64,000 bases of DNA, taken from Lumbricus rubellus (lineage: Eukaryota; Annelida; Clitellata; Crassiclitellata; Lumbricidae). The stretch covers positions 3,291,879-3,355,878 of the forward strand of contig OX243822.1 in the NCBI GenBank assembly GCA_945859605.1, written 5' to 3'. A program made the position numbers and the translations under genes. This document shows, piece after piece, positions 1-10,026 of this stretch (the stretch's first letter is position 1; each line of letters starts with the position of its first letter). The notes below the pieces were generated by a model that saw only the letters and a list, made by a program, of their open reading frames with translations, had not been told where the DNA came from and made no database searches.

Positions 1-1217
1 GCGATTCTCTTATAATTATAATACACGGGGGCAGCCTACTATTATAATATTGATAATATAATTCTTGCCGTCAAACGCACTGAAAGACCCGTCAATTTAA
101 TACACGTAGCAATATTTAATAATACGCAGCGATACGCAGCCTAACATTTGGACGCACGCACACGTAGGACTTGTTGACAGAGATCAACAAGTCCACGTAA
201 CCTTGAATTTCCCCCGCGCTTGAATATATCGGAACGAGGCTTCATGTTAATTTCTATAGGCTTTTAACATGGGCACGTGACGTCTGCTCCAGAGCGAGGC
301 CCATGTTAATTTTTCCTATATCTTAATGCTAAGCTGGAAAAACCCCGCTATACTCTTAACATGGCCATGCAATTAAAATCAGACATAGGCTTCCTATCTA
401 CGTGTCCATGTTTCTTTGTTCGGAACTAAATTCAGCGCGAGTTTGGCGTCCCTCGTGGCCAATTGCCGTATTTTTAGTCAGAGTGAAATTGGTCGGCGAA
501 GGGATCGGTCGCATTCAGAAGAGCTCTGGTGTGAGCGTCTTAGTTAATAAAGTTTAGGCTGAAATTCGATTTAGATTGAAATAATTAAAGTGATAGAATA
601 TCGGCAATACGGAGTTTAAAAGGAAAAGCGTGGATAAATATCGCGGAGGAATATTTCTGTTATTAAATCAGTGGATATACCTGGAATAAACTACTTAAAC
701 TCTGAGGAGGAGTTTCATAAGTGTTTTTGGTTGTTCGATGCTTTCCGTTGTTACGAGAAAATCAGTGGATCTATTCGGAATATATCTAACGCCAAAAATA
801 AATCGAAATTACGAAGAAGTCGCGAAATCGCATAAATCTTGGAATCGGAATAAATCGATTGCGTGGATTTTACTTGCGTGTCGGTCACTCAGCCTACCCT
901 CGCCCTTCGCCACGACCTGTCCGACTTTGAGGTATGTCACTGTAGGGTAGACCTAAATTAAGGGAATAATGGGAGCAAATCGCCATTAGCCAATATTATT
1001 ATCATATGTTAACTTTCAACTTCCAAGTTGCGATAAGTAGTAGAGGTTACGTAAAGTAAGAAACATATACGGAAAAGTGTCCGTATTCTTATTCGTTCAT
1101 AGATAATCTTCATAGATAAGAATTGTACGTTCCGGTTCAGTGGTAATAAAATAATAATAACCAAATCTTCTTCGGTAGTTAATAGCGTCTAGTCGTTAAT
1201 CGTAATTACTCGCATTT

Positions 1218-4200
1218 ATGGAGCGCACTTCTAGAGACGAGGACGAGCAGTCGCTCGGGTCCAACCGGTCACGTGTGAGTGCCGTATTGGAATTAATGAT
1301 GGACCGACTAGACAATAAGTTTGCAAGTATGCACGCCCACGTAGGAGAAGTCACTTCACAGGTGGGTGAAATACGCTCCCAAGTAGGAGAGGCGTTGATT
1401 CGCCTAAATAGACTCGAAGAGTCCCCTTCTGCCAACTTCGCTGTAGGGCAGACGGACCCAAACTATGACATGACGATAGTTACGGCCAGACCGGCCGTCG
1501 CGGACAGCCACTCGAGCCCATCCATGGTACCTGAGAGAGCGGACGAACCTAGCGTTAAGAGAAGCCAAAGGCTAAAGGATCAGCCTAGGTTGAATTATCG
1601 AGACTTCGATAGAACTGGAGATCGGTCAGGCGAGACCTGGCAGCCTAATACAACAGTGCGAGACCACTTCCTATCGACGGACTTGGACCCTGACGCCCTA
1701 CAGCGAGGCGACAGTCCCTCGAGGGCGGAGGTACAAGTTACTTCCGGCCTGACGAGGGGGAAAATCGCTACAATTGGTTCCAGAAGTGTCGGGTACAGGT
1801 TAGGGTCTAACCCCTCGATAGGAGTAGGCACCGATAGGATTGAACTGGATGATAGCGTGGCTTCAGATGCCGCTAACCAGAGCAATCACGAGTATTTTCA
1901 AGTTGATGTAGATGAAGAAATAAGGGATGAAAATGTAAATGCCCCGTATGAAAGAAGTAAGATAGATAAACAATATGAAACTCGCAACTTGGAACTTCTA
2001 AATTGGGGGCGAAAAGAAGAAAATTTAAGCCAACCGACCCGAAATACAAACCCATGGGAGGGGGTTGGCCTGTCTAACGGTGGCACCAGCATCCGACCAC
2101 TCACGACGGCTGGTCCTGTCACACGACTACCTGCCACGTCGGCCCTGCGACCAACCAACACATCGGTTGTACGTTCGTTGTCGGAACCACGAGCTTCTCA
2201 TCGCGTGGCTGACCAATACCGGCACGTCGAAGCTGATCAACGGAATGTGGCTAACACACAAGCCATGCGAAGCCGATACGAGGCTACGACAGGTCTTACG
2301 ACGACGAGGCCTGGTACGCCGATCCCCATCTTCGCTCCCAACGGCCACCCATTCCCTCCCGCGCCGAACAGACTCGTGGATTTTCCTCGATCGCACGCAC
2401 TTCCGCACCTCTCCGCGTACGATCCTGTCCTCACCTACGACCACGCCATCGCGTCAACGGTCCAGTGGATACCTGTCGCAGTTTCTACGCCAGGAATGCC
2501 GAAAGAGTGTGCTGGAGGATATGCCGACGATTGGAGGAGAAACAGCGAGGCCATGCGACGAAGAGACGGTCTCGGTGCGCAGATGTTTGGTCACGATAGG
2601 AACGACGCGTATGCCATGCATCAGAACTTACCGCCGCCGATGCTGAGCGACGAATACCGACGCGACTTCTACAACAGATCGAAACCGGTCGACCTGAAAA
2701 CCGAAGAGACCTGGCCAACAACGAAGATGCACGAAAAGCTATCGTTCGTGCCGACGACTTCCGTTGCTACGCAGACGGTGGGTCACGTGGTCGTATCGAC
2801 ACAAGCAGAGACTGGTGAAGCTGGTACAGCGACGGAATGTACGAAGCCGTCGTCTAATACAAAGGACGTTAATGAACCGTCCGTGTCATCGACGAACCGG
2901 CCGAAACCGAACCAATGGATTAAGCTCGAACGTTACAGTGGAAAAACGGAAGTTGAAGCTTTCTTGCAGAAGTTCGTGATCTGCGCGACGAACAATGGTT
3001 GGACTGACGTGGAGCGGTTGAACCACCTGAGGTGCGCTTTGGTTGAACCGGCGGATCAGTTGCTGTGGGAAGCGGGTACACAGACTGTGGAGACTTGGTC
3101 AGATCTGGTGCAACGATTACGGGATAGATACGGAGGCGCCAACCAGGCCGCCTTGTATCAGACGCAGCTGAGTACGAGACGGCAACGGGAAGGAGAAGAA
3201 CTTAGCTCGCTGGTGCAGGACATTCGTCGGCTGATGACTCTCGCGTATCCTGGACCCGTGTCAGCCCATAGTGAGTCAATCGCCATACGTGCGTTTGCGG
3301 ACGCTTTGACCGACAAAAGAATCGCACGGAAGCTACGTGAGAATGATCTCGCCTCGCTGGACAAAGCGTATCAATTAGCCATGAGACTGGACGGTGTCCG
3401 CAAAGCGGATACGGATAACGAGGGATCTAACGAACGACGTTACGGACGGGTCAAGATGGTGAAGGAAGCCGAACGAACAACGGATATCGATCTTCGACAG
3501 ATCAAAAACCAGATGGACAGTATTCAAGCACAGATTAGACGTCAAGAAGAAATCTCGACAAATGTCCAAGCGCAGATAGCCCTGTTCTCTGGTCATCCAA
3601 CGCAGACGCCTTCCAGCTACCCTACGCATGAGCCCGTAGTTTACTTCGGAGGAGAACAACAACAACAAAACACGAGCGGGTATCGAAGAAGACCCGACCC
3701 CCGCTGGAGTAGGAACGGCGTCCGACCTCCTCGACGTTGCTTCGAATGTCAGGCCCTGGACCACCTCGCACGTGACTGCCCATCTCGACAACAGAGGGAG
3801 GCGGAACCACAAGGAGCGACGGGTTATCCAGCGGACCACAGGAACAGCTGCATTCCAGGGACGAACGTCGCATACCTACCGTTGCTGGTGAGAGGAAAGA
3901 GGACGCGTGCGCTGCTCGACTCTGGAAGCTCGGTGTCTCTCGTTCCGGCTTCCGAAGTAGCACTGGAAGAGATACGGCCAACTGACAAGACTGTGAGTGC
4001 TGCTAATGGCACGGCTATTCCGATCATCGGAGAAGCCATCCTGCCGTGTCAGGCCGGCGGGATCATCTTTGCGGAAACATTCTTGGTCTCTCCGCAAGTA
4101 GACGAACTGATCCTAGGAATGAACTGGCTTGACAGATACGAAGTCGAATGGAAGATAAGGGAAGACGTCATCATCTTTGGTGGAAGACGCTTGCCGGTAT

Positions 4201-4751
4201 ACCGAACGTCCACCGCCGCGGTCTGTGGCATGATTATTGAACAATGGAAGCAGGTCGACTTGGTCCGACCACATGCAGAGGGCCAACGCGTGACGGAAGT
4301 ACCAACTACTTCTGCCACGTCGGTTGATGATCAAATCGACGTGACGTCTGGATTGGCTGATCGAATCCGCCTCGCTTGCATTGCTCGGAGGGCCAGGAAA
4401 GAACTGCCGAGTACTTATCTCTGTCACCTGTGTTTCCAGAAAGGTCATAGCATCAAGGACTGTAGGATGGCTCGAACCAAGGATCAAGGATGGACACCGT
4501 ATCAAGGAAAGAAAAGATGCGTTGGGGAATTCAAGTGCATCCGATGCAACCGGAAATGGATGTCCGGCAACAGCTGGGCTAACGTGGGACAAGACTGTCT
4601 CCAGTGCAAGGTGAATGTCTATCCGTACCGACAGCATCCCCTCGGGAAGTTGGTGGACTTGGATCTGAAGGAAAAGAGCAAAGTGCATCCGCAGCATCTT
4701 TGTGGGAGATGCAAGCAATTGGGCTTTTACTGTCGAGACGTTATAAAGTAG
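1218..4751 (+). CDS. Gag-protease polyprotein fused to a ZCCHC24-like zinc-finger domain
   Basis: An intact 1177-aa ORF. Residues about 1-75 include a heptad-rich, coiled-coil-like stretch. About 560-735 is a Retrotrans_gag/capsid-type region (begins NQWIKLERYSG; later LWEAG and RLRDRYGG). A CX2CX4HX4C knuckle lies at 841-854 (CFECQALDHLARDC). A retropepsin-like domain has LLDSGSS with catalytic Asp 901 and an ILGMNWL motif from 965. A second CX2CX4HX4C knuckle is at 1069-1082 (CHLCFQKGHSIKDC). It is followed by TPYQGKKRC, RKWMSGNSWAN and HPQHLCGRCK to the end, a 3CxxC zinc finger. Knuckle plus 3CxxC in this order and spacing is the arrangement of cellular ZCCHC24 (the 3CxxC domain is also found in ZAR1). 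It may help package RNA or bind host RNA; that is inference. No RT, RNase H or integrase follows the stop at 4749-4751. Confidence 0.85.
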   Translation: MERTSRDEDEQSLGSNRSRVSAVLELMMDRLDNKFASMHAHVGEVTSQVGEIRSQVGEALIRLNRLEESPSANFAVGQTDPNYDMTIVTARPAVADSHSSPSMVPERADEPSVKRSQRLKDQPRLNYRDFDRTGDRSGETWQPNTTVRDHFLSTDLDPDALQRGDSPSRAEVQVTSGLTRGKIATIGSRSVGYRLGSNPSIGVGTDRIELDDSVASDAANQSNHEYFQVDVDEEIRDENVNAPYERSKIDKQYETRNLELLNWGRKEENLSQPTRNTNPWEGVGLSNGGTSIRPLTTAGPVTRLPATSALRPTNTSVVRSLSEPRASHRVADQYRHVEADQRNVANTQAMRSRYEATTGLTTTRPGTPIPIFAPNGHPFPPAPNRLVDFPRSHALPHLSAYDPVLTYDHAIASTVQWIPVAVSTPGMPKECAGGYADDWRRNSEAMRRRDGLGAQMFGHDRNDAYAMHQNLPPPMLSDEYRRDFYNRSKPVDLKTEETWPTTKMHEKLSFVPTTSVATQTVGHVVVSTQAETGEAGTATECTKPSSNTKDVNEPSVSSTNRPKPNQWIKLERYSGKTEVEAFLQKFVICATNNGWTDVERLNHLRCALVEPADQLLWEAGTQTVETWSDLVQRLRDRYGGANQAALYQTQLSTRRQREGEELSSLVQDIRRLMTLAYPGPVSAHSESIAIRAFADALTDKRIARKLRENDLASLDKAYQLAMRLDGVRKADTDNEGSNERRYGRVKMVKEAERTTDIDLRQIKNQMDSIQAQIRRQEEISTNVQAQIALFSGHPTQTPSSYPTHEPVVYFGGEQQQQNTSGYRRRPDPRWSRNGVRPPRRCFECQALDHLARDCPSRQQREAEPQGATGYPADHRNSCIPGTNVAYLPLLVRGKRTRALLDSGSSVSLVPASEVALEEIRPTDKTVSAANGTAIPIIGEAILPCQAGGIIFAETFLVSPQVDELILGMNWLDRYEVEWKIREDVIIFGGRRLPVYRTSTAAVCGMIIEQWKQVDLVRPHAEGQRVTEVPTTSATSVDDQIDVTSGLADRIRLACIARRARKELPSTYLCHLCFQKGHSIKDCRMARTKDQGWTPYQGKKRCVGEFKCIRCNRKWMSGNSWANVGQDCLQCKVNVYPYRQHPLGKLVDLDLKEKSKVHPQHLCGRCKQLGFYCRDVIK

Positions 4752-5970
4752 ACGCCCTGCGCTTAAGTTTGGGTTGTAACGGTGTCTAGATAAGAGTTAT
4801 AGCGGTTTTGTTTGATTGTGATGAAGTTGAACTCAAGGAGAAAGGTCTTCTCTATAATTTGCCGTAGATAAGAGGATGAGCAGTAAAGTGATTAAAGTCC
4901 TGCGTTATCTAGCCATATAAGATTAACAGTTGAAGTGCTAAGGCGACTGATTGTTTCATTTAAAATGCATACTGCATAGTTAGTTTCTTTATTATTGCTG
5001 TGTGCTATGATTACAGTTAAAGCAATAAGATGTTGTGGTTTTACTGAAACGAGATAATGACATCTTATTAATGTTTGCGTTGCCTTAAAGATTGCTGTTT
5101 GACTATAGGGTTTCGGTAAAGCTGATTGCGTTAGTTGGAATGCATAACCTTGTAGCCGATAGGTGCTACAATTTATGCTGAGGCTAAGAGACATTGTATG
5201 CGGTATGTATTATTGGTTGCGTAGCCTTAAGGATTGATGTTTGGCTATTGTCTTCCGTAAAGTTGATTGCGTTAGGTAGAATGCATAACTTTACATTCTA
5301 GACGCGTGCTATGATTTATGCTGACGAGATGAAATATCGTGTGCGAGTAATAACGGCATTTCCTGAATATTTGAGCTGCCTTAGTGATCGTTGCTCTGTT
5401 ATTGAATCCTATGATGCTTTGGTTAAAAATCTCATGACATGCATGGATGAACTTTGTAATAGCTGGTGCTATATTGGTCTAATAGAGATTATTGATGAAC
5501 ATTAGTAGATTTTAGCATTGTAGCATAGTATGGCAATAAATAGTAAGCGTCCATTTGTTAAATAGGCTGGTGCACTGCAGTTTGCTGAGGTATAGGACAT
5601 TGGTCTTGAAGTATTACGGTAGACTAGAGGGGTTTTTGTATGGCCTGCTTGTAATGAAGCCTGGGGCACAGCCCGGTAATCTAGTGATTCCTCGTATACT
5701 GTGGGATGACTGTTGAGTCATGGTCTTTAGTGCGTAGACCCGTAGAATTTAGCCATGTGTATACGGTGTGTTAAGACAATGTACTTATGATCAGAACTGT
5801 TTAGATGTTGCTGCCTATATCTGACATTGGATCGCCTTTAATATTGCTTGCTGTTGTTTCGGCATTATCACTATGTGATGCTATGAATAATCAGAATGTG
5901 TTGAAAGATGCCTTTCAAAAGCTCTTCTCCCAGTTGAAGAACTTTTGAAAGAAGAGAGGTTGGTGGGCAT
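4752..5970 (+). other. Non-coding 3' internal region of the retroelement
   Basis: About 1.2 kb with no ORF over 100 codons on either strand and no pol motif. It contains a diverged tandem duplication of about 142 bp: the block from about 5076 (TGCGTTGCCTTAAAGATTG) recurs from about 5218 (TGCGTAGCCTTAAGGATTG), both ending near ATTTATGCTGA. A weaker third trace lies upstream near 5000. It ends in a purine-rich stretch near 5947-5968, just before the proposed LTR start. It could be degenerate former coding sequence or structural RNA needed for packaging; the sequence does not decide. Confidence 0.5.
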
Positions 5971-7793
5971 TGTGACGAATGTCAATTTTAAGGTTTAATT
6001 TCTGATTATTATGCAACTAATGGCGATTCTCTTATAATTATAATACACGGGGGCAGCCTACTATTATAATATTGATAATATAATTCTTGCCGTCAAACGC
6101 ACTGAAAGACCCGTCAATTTAATACACGTAGCAATATTTAATAATACGCAGCGATACGCAGCCTAACATTTGGACGCACGCACACGTAGGACTTGTTGAC
6201 AGAGATCAACAAGTCCACGTAACCTTGAATTTCCCCCGCGCTTGAATATATCGGAACGAGGCTTCATGTTAATTTCTATAGGCTTTTAACATGGGCACGT
6301 GACGTCTGCTCCAGAGCGAGGCCCATGTTAATTTTTCCTATATCTTAATGCTAAGCTGGAAAAACCCCGCTATACTCTTAACATGGCCATGCAATTAAAA
6401 TCAGACATAGGCTTCCTATCTACGTGTCCATGTTTCTTTGTTCGGAACTAAATTCAGCGCGAGTTTGGCGTCCCTCGTGGCCAATTGCCGTATTTTTAGT
6501 CAGAGTGAAATTGGTCGGCGAAGGGATCGGTCGCATTCAGAAGAGCTCTGGTGTGAGCGTCTTAGTTAATAAAGTTTAGGCTGAAATTCGATTTAGATTG
6601 AAATAATTAAAGTGATAGAATATCGGCAATACGGAGTTTAAAAGGAAAAGCGTGGATAAATATCGCGGAGGAATATTTCTGTTATTAAATCAGTGGATAT
6701 ACCTGGAATAAACTACTTAAACTCTGAGGAGGAGTTTCATAAGTGTTTTTGGTTGTTCGATGCTTTCCGTTGTTACGAGAAAATCAGTGGATCTATTCGG
6801 AATATATCTAACGCCAAAAATAAATCGAAATTACGAAGAAGTCGCGAAATCGCATAAATCTTGGAATCGGAATAAATCGATTGCGTGGATTTTACTTGCG
6901 TGTCGGTCACTCAGCCTACCCTCGCCCTTCGCCACGACCTGTCCGACTTTGAGGTATGTCACTGTAGGGTAGACCTAAATTAAGGGAATAATGGGAGCAA
7001 ATCGCCATTAGCCAATATTATTATCATATGTTAACTTTCAACTTCCAAGTTGCGATAAGTAGTAGAGGTTACGTAAAGTAAGAAACATATACGGAAAAGT
7101 GTCCGTATTCTTATTCGTTCATAGATAATCTTCATAGATAAGAATTGTACGTTCCGGTTCAGTGGTAATAAAATAATAATAACCAAATCTTCTTCGGTAG
7201 TTAATAGCGTCTAGTCGTTAATCGTAATTACTCGCATTTATGGAGCGCACTTCTAGAGACGAGGACGAGCAGTCGCTCGGGTCCAACCGGTCACGTGTGA
7301 GTGCCGTATTGGAATTAATGATGGACCGACTAGACAATAAGTTTGCAAGTATGCACGCCCACGTAGGAGAAGTCACTTCACAGGTGGGTGAAATACGCTC
7401 CCAAGTAGGAGAGGCGTTGATTCGCCTAAATAGACTCGAAGAGTCCCCTTCTGCCAACTTCGCTGTAGGGCAGACGGACCCAAACTATGACATGACGATA
7501 GTTACGGCCAGACCGGCCGTCGCGGACAGCCACTCGAGCCCATCCATGGTACCTGAGAGAGCGGACGAACCTAGCGTTAAGAGAAGCCAAAGGCTAAAGG
7601 ATCAGCCTAGGTTGAATTATCGAGACTTCGATAGAACTGGAGATCGGTCAGGCGAGACCTGGCAGCCTAATACAACAGTGCGAGACCACTTCCTATCGAC
7701 GGACTTGGACCCTGACGCCCTACAGCGAGGCGACAGTCCCTCGAGGGCGGAGGTACAAGTTACTTCCGGCCTGACGAGGGGGAAAATCGCTAC

Positions 7794-7794
<1 letters not shown>
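5971..7794 (+). mobile_element. Second, truncated copy of the same LTR retrotransposon
   Basis: Positions 6023-7794 match 1-1772 with no difference I could find by eye, and the proposed LTR start is at 5971. The copy holds the LTR, the leader and the first 185 codons of gag. It stops at ...ATCGCTACA, where copy 1 continues ATTGG and this copy enters (TATG)n. The arrangement LTR-internal-LTR-internal fits a tandem insertion or LTR-mediated recombination. An assembly collapse or misjoin at the microsatellite is also possible. Confidence 0.75.
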
Positions 7795-7824
<30 letters not shown>

Positions 7825-7995
7825 TGTATGTATGTATGTATGTATGTATGTATGTATGTATGTATGTATGTATGTATGTATGTATGTATGTATGTATGTA
7901 TGTATGTATGTATGTATGTATGTATGTATGTATGTATGTATGTATGTATGTATGTATGTATGTATGTATGTATGTATGTATATGCGCAAGCTTAA
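7240..7995 (+). pseudogene. Truncated gag of copy 2, reading into a microsatellite
   Basis: Same start and sequence as the ORF at 1218, identical for the first 185 codons (through KIAT). It then reads through TATG repeats as repeated Met-Tyr-Val-Cys and stops soon after. Capsid, protease and zinc-finger regions are all missing, so it is a broken copy. The repeat-encoded tail has no biological support. Confidence 0.85.
7795..7982. repeat. (TATG)n microsatellite
   Basis: About 47 nearly perfect TATG units abut the breakpoint of the truncated retroelement directly. Apparent ORFs in all three forward frames (MYVC repeats) and on the reverse strand (THIY repeats) are artefacts of the repeat. Confidence 0.97.
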
Positions 7996-9385
7996 AGCTC
8001 TGATGTCACTGACGGCACATTTATTTACATAACATGACTAGCCTAGGGCTCGATATGTAAAATTGCATGTAGGCCTAATGATTATCCTATTATGAATAAT
8101 AGTGTGTGTGCGTGTGTGCGCGTGTGTGTGTGTGTGCGTGTGTGCGCGTGTCTTTCCCAGAGTGTGCGATGTCCTAAGGAAGCCGTCCCTTACGTGATTA
8201 GAGCATAACAAATATTATAGCTGTACTACCCAGCGTATATTTACCAACTTCACAACACGATGTAAAAGCCTGTTTTGGCTTTTTAAAGTCACGTATCATT
8301 GTTGACACGTTTCATTGTTGAGATCGACCCACTGTCAGACAATACCCATTGTTCTTCATTGTTCTCCAAGAAATCTCGCGACAACAATGGGCCTCTGATT
8401 CACTATCATATCCTATAGGGCGCCTACTGGGGTCATTAGGTGCTCTCTATCCTGCTTACGTTTATTATCACTACCACGTAGGCCTAGCCTACTCCTGTTG
8501 TCTATTATAATAGGCTACTGCTATTCTATAACGACTCGTTCACAGTTTGTCTTCAAATTATTATTGCTGACGGATAATAATAATTATCTGCGCAATAATA
8601 TTGCAATATTGCAATCGTAATCGGACAATTCATAAACTCTATTGTCAAAAACTAAGCTCTAAGCACTGATTGGCCCAGTTGCTAGTAGACTATAATAAAT
8701 AAATTATTATCGTTTCGATTTGTAAATGCAGGTCACGTATAATAGCCTTTACTATAATTATAATTATGATTTATTTATTTTAGTTATCGCACACGAGATT
8801 CGTATTACCGTATACATGTACATGTAATCAATATAATATAATATAGGCCTATGCATACAGTTACTGTAGTTACTGTAGTATATTGATTTGCGCGGGATAC
8901 TGTACAGAAATCGGGACGTTTCAGCCGCCTAGGCCTACTGGTTGATTGTTGTTTTGGCAACAATGTGTCATGGCATAAGTGACTACAGTACTGTCATCGT
9001 CATCCTCTTGTCTGTAATAGTAAGGCTTAGGCCTTGCACTAGCTGAGTATTATAATAATATGAGGCAATGATGTAATAACTCTGGTAGTTCGATTCTAAT
9101 AGATTAGTCTACATTGTCACTTTTAAAGGGTGGTTAGTGCCATGTAAAATACAATGCTAGGAAACTATAAATACTTATATCGTCGGAAAACACCATTTAG
9201 AGGTGTCGAAGAAAATGTTCCAATGTATCAAATGTTTTAAGTATTTCACGATGCTAAGCAGTTTATTACGGCCTAGACTACAGGAAGGTCTTTTCTTAAA
9301 ATTAATACTTAGCAGTTAGGCCTATATAGGCCTATTGTCACGCACAGACGATTTTAAATGTAGGTTTACTTCTATAATAAACGTG

Positions 9386-9417
<32 letters not shown>

Positions 9418-9557
9418 TTTGTTGGTTGATTGATTGATTAATTAATTGATTGATTGATTTATTGATTTATTGACTAATTTGCTCGAGATTTGTACCAGAT
9501 TTATTTACTAATTTATAACAGCTCTCATTGCAAGTTTGCAACATTGTAGTTTTAAGA
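7983..9557. other. Intergenic AT-rich sequence
   Basis: No supported gene. It holds a (GT/GC)n run at about 8101-8152 and many TAGGCCTA-type words. Near 9170-9210 there is a weak match to the dispersed module ending in ACACCATTTAGAGGTGT described for 42-62 kb. The largest ORFs are short and not protein-like. Confidence 0.5.
9385..9475. repeat. (TTGA)n tetranucleotide repeat
   Basis: Imperfect TTGA/TTGG units follow an AATAAACGTG stretch. Several LINE- and SINE-like repeats in this window end in TTGA or ATGA units, so this may be the 3' tail of a retroposon whose body I do not recognise. Confidence 0.7.
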
Positions 9558-10018
9558 CAGGGGTGTCAAAGAGCTGGCCCGCGGGCCATTTATGGCCCGC
9601 CGACGATTTTTTTCTGGCCCGCGGAGCCTTCCCTAAAGATTAACCCATATATGCCTAAGTGCGAATTTGCATGTTATGCTGATATGAGTTGTTCTTCATA
9701 CAAGTCTTATTGATATATTAAATCACTCTTGAAAAAATTATTTGAAATGTTGTCAAAATTTAATAAGAAGCGAAAAGTGGACATTGAATCAAGATCTTTT
9801 AGCAATATTTGGACTTTTCTGGGCATTGGCTGACCAAGCTTGTAGTTCCCTCTCAGATCACTACCCAATTTTGCTCAGGAGCTTCCACACCCTGGCCCGC
9901 CACTTGCTAGAAAATGTTCACACTGGCCCGCCAGTTGCTAGAAAATGTTCACACTGGCCCGCCACTTGTTGGAAGATGTTCAAACTGGCCCGCCACTAAA
10001 AAAGGTTTGACACCCCTG
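9558..10018. mobile_element. Non-autonomous hAT element (461 bp)
   Basis: Terminal inverted repeats CAGGGGTGTCAAA and TTTGACACCCCTG are exact 13-bp complements. They are flanked by a perfect 8-bp target duplication TTTTAAGA (9550-9557 and 10019-10026), which is diagnostic of hAT transposition. Near the 3' end a roughly 30-bp unit, CTGGCCCGCCA plus a GAAAATGTTCACA-type segment, is repeated three times. Inverted CTGGCCCGCGGGCC words lie near the 5' end; these could be transposase sites. It has no coding capacity. Confidence 0.93.
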
Positions 10019-10026
10019 TTTTAAGA

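Larger units (their letters stand above)
1..5970 (+). mobile_element. Gag-only LTR retrotransposon, copy 1 (5' end cut by window edge)
   Basis: The unit from position 1 recurs exactly at offset 6022 (1-1772 equals 6023-7794), so the sequence near the window start is repeated after the ORF, as expected for an LTR plus internal region. A likely LTR start is TGTGACGAATG at 5971, preceded by a purine-rich stretch (GAAAGAAGAGAGG near 5947-5959, then TTGGTGGGCAT). The window would then begin about 52 bp inside the 5' LTR. The 3' end of the LTR and the primer-binding site cannot be placed, because no second boundary is visible. The only long ORF is 1218-4751; no pol domains are present. The family is probably Ty3/gypsy-like, from the Gag and protease motifs, and the element would need pol supplied in trans. 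Confidence 0.75.

Noticed and set aside
738..950. 70-aa ORF in the retroelement leader, also at 6760-6972
   Set aside because: Duplicated only because the whole leader is duplicated; no domain and a poor case for translation.
1196..4718. Several ORFs on the minus strand and in other frames over gag
   Set aside because: They overlap the intact plus-strand Gag-protease ORF and contain no recognisable domains.
5311..5345. Hammerhead-like CTGACGAG...GAAA core
   Set aside because: The flanking stems needed for a hammerhead ribozyme cannot be formed convincingly.
7720..8032. MYVC and THIY repeat ORFs
   Set aside because: Translation of (TATG)n in all frames; no gene.
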